The notes beneath the pieces are model-generated. The model was not told the origin of the DNA, made no database searches, and was given only the letters and a program-made list of their open reading frames with translations. A stretch of DNA of 32,253 nt from Acrocarpospora phusangensis. GTDB lineage: Bacteria > Actinomycetota > Actinomycetes > Streptosporangiales > Streptosporangiaceae. A program made the position numbers and the translations under genes. The stretch spans positions 1-32,253 of the forward strand of contig NZ_BOOA01000089.1 of NCBI RefSeq assembly GCF_016862995.1. Reading direction: 5' to 3'. Positions 7,997 to 15,557 of this stretch are shown here, piece by piece. Each line of letters begins with the position of its first letter. Position 1 is the first letter of the stretch.

Positions 7997-9577
7997 CTAG
8001 AACGGCCAGCCGGCCGAGTTCCCCGTCTCCAGCAGGGGGATGAGCTTGAAGGTCGCGTCCGACATCCCGCCGAACTCGTGCCGGTTGCCGCTCCCCGTGC
8101 GCATCGCCGCGTGCCGGTAACCCTGCAGGTTGAAGCCGTACATCGGGATGTGCTGGGGAGCCGCTTCGGTGACGTTGCCGCCGTACCCGCTCATGGTCTG
8201 CATGTCGGACAGGATCACGACGCGGTCGTGGCCCTTGTAGGTGGCGCGGACGGAGTCACCGATCTGGGTGCCGTGACCCACCTCGCCCACCCTGTCGCAG
8301 AACTTCTCGACCTCCTTGAGGACGGAAGCCCTCTTGCCGATCTTGTGCCGGAAGACGCCGGTGGCGAAGCCGTACAGGTCGACCTGCTCGCCCTTGGCGG
8401 CGAGGGCGACACCGAACAACGCCGCCGCCTGCACCGGGCTGATCGTCGACCTGGCCGAGATCGCGCCCGTGCTCATCGAGCCGGACGTGTCCACCAGCAC
8501 GAGCGTGCGCCCGCCGAACGCCGGCAGGTTGCCGGTCGCCAGCGTCAGCGCCCGGTCCAGCGCGTGCCCCCAGCGCAGCGACGGAGCCTGCTGGTAGGCC
8601 GAGTAGAACCGGAACGGCAGCTGCCGGGACCGCGCGACCTCGTCCGGAGCCGACAGCTTCGCGATGACGGCCGCGGCGGCCTCGTCGCCGACTCCCGCCT
8701 CGTCGAAGTTCCTGAGGTTCCTCAAAAGTGCCATATACCCCATCGACGGGATGATGGCCTCCCACGCCTGGGCGTCCATCGGACCCTGCAGCCAGCCCGC
8801 CAGCGACTCCCACGTCATCCCCGCCGAAGCCAGGCGCGCGGTGTCGATGAGAACCGTACGCCGCTCCTCGACCGGCAGAGCCAGCAGCTCGGCGCGGGCG
8901 CGAAGCATGCGCAGCGACTCCGGGATGGGGTTGTCCCGCCCATGCCGCCGGTCGAGAGCGTGCGCGAACAGGTCGCCCTGCCAGCTCACCTTGCCGGCGT
9001 CCGGAGCCGGGTGCACCAGATCGATGACGTCCGCGAACCGGAAACCCCGGGACTCGCCGTCGTACTTGGCCAGGTTCCGCTCGGTGTAGAGCCGCCGCAC
9101 CGCGTCGGCCACACCCCTCTTGACCGGCTTCGGAATGGTACGGCCATAGCGCGACATCCAGTAGCCGAGCGCCTCACCCGGCTCGTCCGCCCGCTGAAGC
9201 ACCCCGGCGACCAGCTCCCGGTTCCCACCGTGCCGACCGGCGGCAAGGCGAGCCCGTACGGACTCGAGCGCCGCGACCACCGGCGCGGACCGCATGTTCG
9301 CCGTCCCGCGCAGCCACGGCAGGAACCGCGACATCCAGTCGAGGTCCTCCACGGCCACCCGGTGCACGAGCTCACGGAACCGCGCGTCCCGCGCGTCGGC
9401 CTTCTCGTAGAAGGTGTCCTCGCCCACCATGTTCGACACCGCGAGCAGAAAGAGTTCGCCCTTCGCGTCCCGTACGAATCCCGGCGCACCCTCGTGCGTA
9501 CGCCCGGTCGGAACCGCTTCCGTGGCAACCGGGCTGAATACGGCCGCCCGGGTGTTGCGAGAATTGAACTTGGACAT
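7997..9577 (-). CDS. rsr: Ro60 orthologue: TROVE and von Willebrand A domain RNA-binding protein (Rsr)
   Basis: A 526-residue protein. Residues about 20-345 are the helical-repeat TROVE ring that binds Y RNAs on its outer surface and misfolded RNA ends in its cavity (GYWMSRYGRTIPKPVKRGVA; IPSMGYMALLRNLRNF are family-typical). Residues about 360-520 are a vWA domain with a complete metal-binding MIDAS, DTSGSMSTG. Length and order match bacterial Rsr proteins. ATG at 9577 follows an AAGGGGG ribosome site. Only 25 bases separate this start from the end of the Y RNA-like structure on the same strand, so the RNA and the mRNA may share a transcript. In Deinococcus, Rsr works with Y RNA and PNPase in RNA decay and with ribonucleases in rRNA maturation; a similar role here is inferred. 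No rtcB/rtcA or exonuclease gene is adjacent. Confidence 0.95.
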   Translation of the reverse strand: MSKFNSRNTRAAVFSPVATEAVPTGRTHEGAPGFVRDAKGELFLLAVSNMVGEDTFYEKADARDARFRELVHRVAVEDLDWMSRFLPWLRGTANMRSAPVVAALESVRARLAAGRHGGNRELVAGVLQRADEPGEALGYWMSRYGRTIPKPVKRGVADAVRRLYTERNLAKYDGESRGFRFADVIDLVHPAPDAGKVSWQGDLFAHALDRRHGRDNPIPESLRMLRARAELLALPVEERRTVLIDTARLASAGMTWESLAGWLQGPMDAQAWEAIIPSMGYMALLRNLRNFDEAGVGDEAAAAVIAKLSAPDEVARSRQLPFRFYSAYQQAPSLRWGHALDRALTLATGNLPAFGGRTLVLVDTSGSMSTGAISARSTISPVQAAALFGVALAAKGEQVDLYGFATGVFRHKIGKRASVLKEVEKFCDRVGEVGHGTQIGDSVRATYKGHDRVVILSDMQTMSGYGGNVTEAAPQHIPMYGFNLQGYRHAAMRTGSGNRHEFGGMSDATFKLIPLLETGNSAGWPF

Positions 9578-9602
9578 GTCGAAGGCCCCCTTCCACTCGA
9601 AT

Positions 9603-9784
9603 GGAGGGGCTTATGACAGAAGTCGTACCCGAGATCAAAGGCGGCGACGGACACAGCGCTCTGCCAACTGAGCTACGCCCGGCGGGAGGGCCGGACGGCA
9701 GGACTCGAACCTGCGACCACTCGATCTCAATTCGAAGGAACCGTTGCCTGCGCACCGGGCACGCTTCTGACATCGTGCCCCTCC
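9603..9784 (-). ncRNA. YrlA-type Y RNA with circularly permuted tRNA-like module
   Basis: Read on the minus strand, the ends form a Ro-binding stem. GGAGGGGC (9777-9784) pairs with GCCCCTCC (9603-9610). After a small internal loop, AUG pairs with CAU. Then come a U-U mismatch, CAGAAG with CUUCUG, a bulged A (9623), and CGUGCCC (9757-9763) with GGGUACG (9624-9630). Further in, GGCAACGG pairs with CCGUCGCC with one mismatch. The head mimics a tRNA in permuted order. A perfect T arm (GCAGGTTCGAGTCCTGC, 9698-9714) comes first. Next is a 7-pair acceptor-like stem plus one extra pair (9676-9683 with 9690-9697), closed by a 6-base loop instead of ending in CCA. Then come U8-A9 and a perfect D arm (GCTCAGTTGGCAGAGC, 9658-9673) with GG in its loop. 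A 5-pair, 7-base-loop hairpin (TTCGA-ATTGAGA-TCGAG) precedes the T arm. Order, closed acceptor and location beside rsr all match YrlA RNAs. Exact ends and promoter are not determined. Confidence 0.88.
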
Positions 9785-10019
9785 GAGATCACATCGCATG
9801 ATGCACCGGAGAGATGCATATGAAGTTGTGCTGAAAGTCTCAGGCCGCAGAGGTCAAAGGCAGCGCCGGCACAGTTTCTATTGGAAGGAGAAGTAACCGG
9901 AACTTTCGCACCTGCAGCACTTCCTACGTTATCCACCCACGCGCGAAAGCACATCTGATTATTCGTGGATAGGGTTTCCCGGAATCGAGCCGTGGCTATG
10001 CGGGCCGCGCGCGCCTAGC

Positions 10020-12821
10020 ATGGGCGGGGTGGACGGCCTGTTCGAGCGTGGACGAGAGCTTGACGAACTCGACGCCCACTTCGTGCGGGTCACCGCAGGA
10101 GAAGGCCGCCTGGTGGTGGTCGAGGGGCCCGCGGGGATCGGCAAGAGCCGGCTGCTCACTGAGATCCGCCGCCGCGCGGAGGGTTCCATGCGCGTGCTCT
10201 CGGCCCGGGGCAGTGGGCTTGAGGGAGAGTTCGCGTTCGGCGTGGTCCGCCAGTTGTTCGAGGCGGAGCTGAGGGGTCCGGAGCGCAGGGAGGCGTTGCT
10301 CGCCGGTGCGGCGGCGCCGGCAGCGGCGATCTTCGGCGAGCTGGGGTCCGGCGCGGACGGCGGGGGCGCCACGTTCGCGTCCCTGCACGGGCTGTACTGG
10401 CTCGTGCTCAACCTGGCCGAGGACGCGCCGCTGCTGCTGGCCGTGGATGACCTGCACTGGTGTGACCGGCCGTCGCTGCTGTTCCTCGCGTACCTGGCCA
10501 GGCGGCTGGAGAGCCAGCCCATCCTGCTGCTCATGGGTCTGCGGGACACGGAGCCCGGCACCGATCCCACGTTGATCGGCGAGATCACGCACGACCCGGG
10601 CGCGATCAGGATCCGCCCCCGGCCGCTGACCGGGTCCGGCGTGGCGGAGTTCATCCGGGATCGCCTGGGCGTGGCGCCGGATGACGGGTTCCTGGCCGTC
10701 TGCCACGAATCCACTGGAGGCAATCCGCTCCTGCTCAGCCAGCTGGTGACGGCGCTGCGCAGCGAAGGCGTACACCCAGATGCCGGAAATGTCGGGCGGG
10801 TGACGGCCATCGGGCCCCGGGCGGTGTCGCGTACGGTCCTGCTGAGGCTTGCCCGCCTGCCGGCCGACGCGCGGGCGGTCGCCCAGGCGGTCGCGGTGCT
10901 GGGCGACGGAGCTGGCATCCCGGCCGTGGCCAAGCTAGCCGGGGTCGAGGAGGCACGCGCGGCCGACGCGACACGCGGCCTCGCCCACTCCGACATCCTG
11001 CGCCCGGAACTCCCCCTCTCCTTCGTCCACCCCCTGGTACGCGACGCGATCTACCACGAACTCTCCCCCGGCGAACGCGAACTCCAGCACGCGCGGGCGG
11101 CGGCGCTCCTCCGCGACCACGCCGCACCCGCCGAGCAGGTGGCCGCGCAACTCCTGCACACCTCCCCGCGCGGCGAACGCTGGGCCGCCGACCTGCTGCG
11201 GGAGGCGGCGCGCGACGCGACGCACGCCGGAGCGGCGGACAGCGCCGTCGCCTACCTGCGGCGCGCGCTCGACGACATGCCCGCGGGCCGGGACCGGGGA
11301 CGGCTGCTGCTGGAACTCGGCGCGGCGGAGGCGTTCACGAGCGGCCCGGCCGCGGCGAAGCACCTGGCCCTCGCCTACGAGGAGTTACCCGACCCCGCCT
11401 CCCGCGCCGCCGCGGCCGGCCTGCTCGGCAGGGCCCTGCTGTTCCTGGGCCGCCCCGAGGAAGCCGGCGCGATCGCGCTGCGGGCGGCGGGGGAACTCCC
11501 GGACGACCTGGCCGACCTTCGCATGGGCCTCGAAGCGCTCGAATTCATGACCATTATCTTCATGGCGGGCGACCCGCAACGCCTGTCGCGGCTCCGCCCG
11601 TACCGGCACCTTCCCACGGGAGGGCCCGGCTCGCGCATGCTCGCCGCCATGGCCGCGTGGGAGGCGGTCTGCACCGACGGCGACGCCTACGAATGCGCCG
11701 CGCTGGCCCTCGCGGCGCTCGCCGACGACCACCTCAGGACGGCCGATCCCGCTCTGATCGTGTTCGCGGCCATCGTCACCCTCGTCATCACCGACCGCCC
11801 CGAGGTGACCGACGTCTGGCAGCCGTTCATCGCCGACACGCACCGGCGCGGTTCCCTGTTCTCGGCGGCGTCGATCCACCTCTGGCACGGCTTCAGCCAC
11901 CTGCGCCGCGGCGACCTGGCCGCGGCCGAGGAGTCGCTGCGGGCGGCCGAGGGCCAGTTCACGCTCTGGGGCCACGCCGACGACTCCGTCGCCATCTGCC
12001 GTACCTTCCTGGCCGAGGTCCTGCACGAGCGTGGCCGCTCCGCCGACGTCTCCTCCCTTCTGGTACGCCTTGGAACGGTCGATCCCGGAAAGAACACGAC
12101 AGGCTGGTGGCTGGGCACCCGCGCGGTCCTGCTCCTCGCCGACGGCCGGGCGGAGGAGGCCGTGGCCGTGGCCGACGCGCTGGCGGCGTACAGCGAGGCC
12201 ATCCCGCATCCGGGCAGGCTCTGGTGGCGGTCGATGAAGGCCGAGGCGCTCGACCGGCTGGACCGCAGGGCGGAGGCGGTCGAGCTGGCCCGGCAGGAGC
12301 TGGAGGTCACGCGGGCGTTCGGCGCGCCCGGGTCGCTCGGGCGGTCCTTACGGGTGCTGGGCACGCTGGAGCGGGACGAGGATCGGCTGCGGGAGGCGGT
12401 GGCCGTACTCGAAAGGTCCACGGCGCGGCTGGAGTACGCGAAGGCGCTGGCCGCGCTCGGGTCCACGCTCAGACGGGCGAAGAAGCCGACCGAGGCGCGG
12501 GAGCCGCTGCGGCGCGCGCTGGAGGTGGCCAGCGCGTGTGGCGCGGAGCGCCTGGCCGAGCAGGTCCGGGCGGAGTTGCACGCCTGCGGGGCCCGGCCGC
12601 GGCGGGACGCGCTCAGCGGGGTCCAGTCGCTCACGCCCGGAGAACGCCGCGTCGTGGACCTCGCCGCCGCCGGGCGCACCAACCGCGACATCGCCCAGGA
12701 GCTGTACGTGACTCCGGGGACGGTGGAGGTCCATCTCTCCAACGCGTACCGCAAACTCGGGATCCGGTCGCGGTCCGAGCTCGACCGCGTGCTCACCGCG
12801 GCGGTCGCGAGCATTTCCTAG
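10020..12821 (+). CDS. LuxR-family regulator with N-terminal AAA/NTPase domain (LAL type)
   Basis: A 933-residue protein. Residues 10-250 form a STAND-type ATPase module with Walker A GPAGIGKS (36-43) and Walker B LLLAVDDLHW (about 138-147). Residues about 350-860 are Ala/Leu-rich helical repeats of TPR type. The C-terminal 65 residues are a LuxR helix-turn-helix (LTPGERRVVDLAAAGRTNRD, then VTPGTVEVHLSNAYRKLGI). Such proteins activate transcription after binding ATP and an inducer, as MalT does; the inducer here is unknown. ATG at 10020 is kept, but no ribosome site precedes it. TAGCAT at 10016-10021 could be a -10 box, giving a leaderless transcript starting at GTG 10029. The gene diverges from the Y RNA/rsr unit across 235 bases (9785-10019) in which I see no other gene. 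The flavoprotein gene lies 118 bases downstream and may be a target. Confidence 0.93.
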   Translation: MGGVDGLFERGRELDELDAHFVRVTAGEGRLVVVEGPAGIGKSRLLTEIRRRAEGSMRVLSARGSGLEGEFAFGVVRQLFEAELRGPERREALLAGAAAPAAAIFGELGSGADGGGATFASLHGLYWLVLNLAEDAPLLLAVDDLHWCDRPSLLFLAYLARRLESQPILLLMGLRDTEPGTDPTLIGEITHDPGAIRIRPRPLTGSGVAEFIRDRLGVAPDDGFLAVCHESTGGNPLLLSQLVTALRSEGVHPDAGNVGRVTAIGPRAVSRTVLLRLARLPADARAVAQAVAVLGDGAGIPAVAKLAGVEEARAADATRGLAHSDILRPELPLSFVHPLVRDAIYHELSPGERELQHARAAALLRDHAAPAEQVAAQLLHTSPRGERWAADLLREAARDATHAGAADSAVAYLRRALDDMPAGRDRGRLLLELGAAEAFTSGPAAAKHLALAYEELPDPASRAAAAGLLGRALLFLGRPEEAGAIALRAAGELPDDLADLRMGLEALEFMTIIFMAGDPQRLSRLRPYRHLPTGGPGSRMLAAMAAWEAVCTDGDAYECAALALAALADDHLRTADPALIVFAAIVTLVITDRPEVTDVWQPFIADTHRRGSLFSAASIHLWHGFSHLRRGDLAAAEESLRAAEGQFTLWGHADDSVAICRTFLAEVLHERGRSADVSSLLVRLGTVDPGKNTTGWWLGTRAVLLLADGRAEEAVAVADALAAYSEAIPHPGRLWWRSMKAEALDRLDRRAEAVELARQELEVTRAFGAPGSLGRSLRVLGTLERDEDRLREAVAVLERSTARLEYAKALAALGSTLRRAKKPTEAREPLRRALEVASACGAERLAEQVRAELHACGARPRRDALSGVQSLTPGERRVVDLAAAGRTNRDIAQELYVTPGTVEVHLSNAYRKLGIRSRSELDRVLTAAVASIS

Positions 12822-12939
12822 GGGTCTGTTAGAGGTCGTCGCTCGAAATCTTTGGGGTGCCTGTACGGGAACCGCCTCGATGCCCGCCTGTCCACCGTCG
12901 CCGGATGCTGGCGGAGACATCGAGCGAAGGGCACTTCAG

Positions 12940-14286
12940 ATGACAATCACCGATATTTCCCGAGGTCTCGGGCGTGTGGTACGGCCCGGCGACCCCGACT
13001 GGGACGCCGCCCGCGGAACCTTCAACCTGCTGATCGACCAGCGGCCCGAAGCGATCGCCTTCCCCGCCGACGACCGCGAGGTCGCCGCCGTGATCGCGTA
13101 CGCCCGCCGGCACGGCCTCCGCGTCGCCGCCCAGGCCACCGGCCACAACCCCGGCCCGCTCGGCTCCCTCGCGGGCACCCTGATCCTCAACACCTCCGCG
13201 CTGACCGAGGTCTCCATCGACGCCGACGCCCACCGCGTCCGCGTCGGCGCCGCCACCAAATGGGAGAAAGTGACTCCGCGTCTCTCCGAACTCGGCCTCG
13301 CCGCCCTCCACGGCTCCTCGCCGGACGTGGGCATCGTCGGCTACTCGCTCGGCGGCGGAATCGGCTGGCTCTCCCGCAAGTACGGCATGCAGGCCAACGC
13401 GGTAACCGCCCTCGAAATGGTCACCGCCGAAGGGCACCTGATCCGTACCGACCCGGTCCACGAGCCAGACCTGTTCTGGGCGCTGCGTGGCGGAGGCGGC
13501 AACTTCGGCGTCGTGACCGCGGTCGAGTTCGCCGTCTACCCGCTTCGCGAGCTCTACGCCGGCGCGATGTTCTTCCCCGTCGAGCGGACCTCCGAGATCC
13601 TGCACGCCTGGACGGACCTGCTCCCGTCCCTCCCCGACGAGATCACCTCGTGGGCCACCGTCCTGCACTTCCCCCCGCTGCCCACCGTCCCCGAACCCTT
13701 CCGTGGGCGGTCCTTCGTCATCGTCATGGCGGCTTTTCTGGGCACCGAGGCCGACGGGCGCGAGCTTCTGCGGCCGTTACGCGGGTTGGGCCCTGAGATG
13801 GACACGTTCGCGATGCAGCCGCCGGTGGGGCTGAGCGAGCTGGCGATGGATCCGCCGGAGCCGCTGCCGTACTGGACCACGACCGCGCTGGTGGACGAGA
13901 TGCCGTCGGCCGTGATCGAGGAGGTGGCGCGGATCTCGGGGCCCGGATCGGCGCTCACGATGGTGCAATTCCGGCACATGGGCGGCGCTCTCGCCCGTCC
14001 CGAGCCCGGCGCGGGAGCACGGGCGACCCTGCCCGGCACCATCATCGCCCTCGGCCTCGGCGTCATCCCCGTCCCTGAGGCCCACCCGGCCGTCATGGCG
14101 GATCTCGACGCCCTTTCCGCCGCTTTCGCCCCGTACCGCGTCGGCGACTACCCGAACTTCGTCGAGGAACCAGCCGACGTCGGCGCCTTCTTCGACCCGG
14201 AAACCTGGAACCGCCTCCGCCGCGTCAAGGCCCTGTACGACCCAGAGGACGTGTTCCGCGGCAACCACCACATCCCGCCGGCGTAG
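12940..14286 (+). CDS. FAD-linked oxidoreductase, berberine-bridge (BBE)/PCMH type
   Basis: A 448-residue flavoenzyme. ATG at 12940 has GAAGG nine bases before it and is preferred over an ATG 20 codons upstream. Residues about 38-205 are the PCMH FAD-binding domain (FPADDREVAAVIAYARRHGL; LGGGIGWLSRKYG; FWALRGGGGNFGVVTAVEF). The C-terminus carries the BBE motif (ALYDPEDVFRGNHHI). His69 in ATGHNPG is the expected site of the 8-alpha-histidyl FAD bond. The cysteine that gives bicovalent FAD in many family members is replaced: the stretch reads GSSPDVG with Ser127 where Cys is usual, so FAD should be held by one covalent bond only. There is no signal peptide, so it should act in the cytoplasm. 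Family members oxidise sugars, alkaloids or polyketide intermediates; no biosynthetic cluster surrounds it, so the substrate is unknown. Confidence 0.92.
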   Translation: MTITDISRGLGRVVRPGDPDWDAARGTFNLLIDQRPEAIAFPADDREVAAVIAYARRHGLRVAAQATGHNPGPLGSLAGTLILNTSALTEVSIDADAHRVRVGAATKWEKVTPRLSELGLAALHGSSPDVGIVGYSLGGGIGWLSRKYGMQANAVTALEMVTAEGHLIRTDPVHEPDLFWALRGGGGNFGVVTAVEFAVYPLRELYAGAMFFPVERTSEILHAWTDLLPSLPDEITSWATVLHFPPLPTVPEPFRGRSFVIVMAAFLGTEADGRELLRPLRGLGPEMDTFAMQPPVGLSELAMDPPEPLPYWTTTALVDEMPSAVIEEVARISGPGSALTMVQFRHMGGALARPEPGAGARATLPGTIIALGLGVIPVPEAHPAVMADLDALSAAFAPYRVGDYPNFVEEPADVGAFFDPETWNRLRRVKALYDPEDVFRGNHHIPPA

Positions 14287-14300
14287 GCGTTCGCTCTCCC

Positions 14301-14319
14301 GCCGGATTGTCAGTCCGGC
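14301..14319 (+). terminator. Short hairpin after the flavoprotein gene
   Basis: GCCGGA (14301-14306) and TCCGGC (14314-14319) are perfect inverted repeats with a 7-base loop, 15 bases after the flavoprotein stop. There is no T-run. It may be a weak terminator before the unknown gene that starts at 14367. Confidence 0.35.
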
Positions 14320-14366
14320 ATGGCAGGATCACCGGCGTCGGATCAGGGTGCGGACGGGAGGCAGCG

Positions 14367-14939
14367 GTGCCACGCGACAAAGGCTGGGGCCACGCATCCG
14401 CGAGCGACCTGGACTTCTTCGCGGATCTGCTGATCACCGGAACCGTGCTGGGGCTCGACCACACCAGCACGCTCGCCGAGGTCGAAGACACGTTGGGGCA
14501 CGACCGCCGATTCGCCGATCTGGTCTGCGACTTCGGGCTGGTCGAGTTCGGCTGGTGGCGGAAGCGGTCTGAAGACGACTGGGCGGTCCTCTACTTCGGG
14601 GCTCAGACGCATCGGTTACCCGGCTTCACCGAGGACGAGCCTGTTGAGGACGCCCTGGTGAGGCACTACGGGCCGTTCCGGCAGTGGCTCGATCTTGATG
14701 AGGTGCTCCATGCCGGCCTCTGCACCCCTCGCCCTCTGGACCCCTCCGACGTGCGGTTATCCCGCCGCCTCCGTAACCAGATCCACACGATCCAGCCCTG
14801 CCTCGCCTTCGTCACCTCTCCCGCGTTGATCGAGGAGATGCGGTCCTGGGTCGGGCTCAAACGATCCCTGTTACGCCCATTACCTCGAAGCGAATCGGTG
14901 GCGCTGCGGTTGTCCGGCCGGGATCAGCAGATCTTGTAG
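14367..14939 (+). CDS. Hypothetical protein, unknown function
   Basis: A 190-residue soluble protein. GTG at 14367 is chosen because GGGAGG (14356-14361) sits 5 bases before it; an in-frame ATG 20 codons upstream has no ribosome site. The N-terminal half contains DLDFFADLLITGTVLGLDHT and a FGLVEFGWWRK strand, patterns I associate with uncharacterised actinomycete proteins but cannot link to a function. Composition is acidic with many Trp and Leu. There is no signal peptide or membrane segment. The last 16 bases overlap the end of the convergent lamin-tail protein gene. An immunity-protein-like role is conceivable, but no toxin gene is adjacent, so no function is assigned. Confidence 0.72.
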   Translation: MPRDKGWGHASASDLDFFADLLITGTVLGLDHTSTLAEVEDTLGHDRRFADLVCDFGLVEFGWWRKRSEDDWAVLYFGAQTHRLPGFTEDEPVEDALVRHYGPFRQWLDLDEVLHAGLCTPRPLDPSDVRLSRRLRNQIHTIQPCLAFVTSPALIEEMRSWVGLKRSLLRPLPRSESVALRLSGRDQQIL

Positions 14940-15394
14940 CCGAGCTTCGTCGCGCTGTAGGAGCAGGAGTCCACGAGTTTGCCGGAGGCGTTGCGCAGGT
15001 ATCCGGTGTCCTTGTCCTGGTTCCAGATGTAGGCGAATGTGTTGCCGCTTCTGCCCCAGAAGACAGTGGTGGAGGTGTCGGTGCCCTTGCCGGTGCGGAG
15101 GGTGACCGTCTTGCCGGCTCGGAGGGTGAAGGCGTCGAAGGTGTAGATGTGGTCGGACCGCTTGGTCTTGTCGCGGATGGTCCAGCCTTCGAGGCTGATG
15201 GCCTTCTTGGTCAGGTTCTTGATCTGGATGTACTCACCGTTCAGGCTTTTGTTTCCGCCGTAGTCGGGGGAGCCGGGCGAGTCGTAGTAGATCTTGGTGA
15301 TCTGGACGGCCGGGGCGGCGGCGTGAGCGGGTTCGGCGATGGCGACCACGGCGGCGGCGAGTACGGCGGCTAAGAGGAGAGATCGGATACGCAC
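14924..15394 (-). CDS. Secreted lamin-tail-domain (LTD) protein
   Basis: A 156-residue exported protein. GTG at 15394 follows AGGAG with 8 bases between. Residues 1-25 are a textbook signal peptide (MRIRSLLLAAVLAAAVVAIA, then EPAHA-A). The mature protein is a single lamin-tail domain: VQITKIYYDSPG, NGEYIQIKNLTKKAISLEGW, TIRDK, FTLRAGKTVTLRTG. In bacteria this Ig-like beta domain is usually attached to extracellular nucleases or phosphatases; here it stands alone. Two cysteines near the C-terminus (CSYSATKLGYKIC) could form a disulphide. It lies downstream of the Ser/Thr kinase on the same strand, 159 bases away, and its 3' end overlaps that of the convergent unknown gene by 16 bases. Role unknown; a wall or matrix component is possible. 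Confidence 0.9.
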   Translation of the reverse strand: MRIRSLLLAAVLAAAVVAIAEPAHAAAPAVQITKIYYDSPGSPDYGGNKSLNGEYIQIKNLTKKAISLEGWTIRDKTKRSDHIYTFDAFTLRAGKTVTLRTGKGTDTSTTVFWGRSGNTFAYIWNQDKDTGYLRNASGKLVDSCSYSATKLGYKIC

Positions 15395-15463
15395 AGGGTC
15401 ACTCCTGAGGTGAGGAACGATCCAACGGATCCTATTGATGCCACTAGATATGCATTGTCCGCT

Positions 15464-15489
15464 CCTATATCGATTTGATATCCGATAGG
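15464..15489. promoter_or_regulatory. AT-rich nested inverted repeat upstream of the lamin-tail gene
   Basis: CCTAT (15464-15468) pairs with ATAGG (15485-15489), and inside it ATATC and GATAT are inverted around GATTT. The element is markedly AT-rich for this genome and lies about 70 bases upstream of the lamin-tail start and 65 bases past the kinase stop. It may be an operator or promoter part for the secreted protein, or a weak terminator for the kinase. Confidence 0.35.
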
Positions 15490-15527
15490 GATTCTTCTGC
15501 CCATTCGTTTCTGGCGACTGTGGTGCG

Positions 15528-15557
15528 GCGGGGCTGGATCACGCGGGGCTGGATCAC
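15528..15557. repeat. Tandem 15-bp repeat across the kinase stop codon
   Basis: GCGGGGCTGGATCAC is present twice head to tail (15528-15542, 15543-15557). The second copy includes the kinase stop codon (15554-15556), so the duplication leaves the encoded C-terminus untouched. Confidence 0.95.

Noticed and set aside
8078-9616. 512-codon plus-strand ORF opposite the Ro60 gene
   Set aside because: Its His/Arg/Gly/Pro-rich product is the usual antisense shadow in high-GC DNA, while the minus frame is a clear TROVE/vWA protein.
9650-9715. A tRNA gene or tRNA pseudogene on the minus strand
   Set aside because: The T arm comes before the D arm and the acceptor-like stem is closed by a loop, so no normal cloverleaf can form. 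The permuted order with a long outer stem fits a Y RNA better.
9727-9954. 75-codon minus-strand ORF
   Set aside because: It runs through the 5' half of the Y RNA structure, has no ribosome site and a product without recognisable pattern.
10020-14286. A secondary-metabolite gene cluster around the LuxR regulator and flavoprotein
   Set aside because: No polyketide, peptide, terpene or tailoring genes are present; one flavoprotein and one regulator are not enough.
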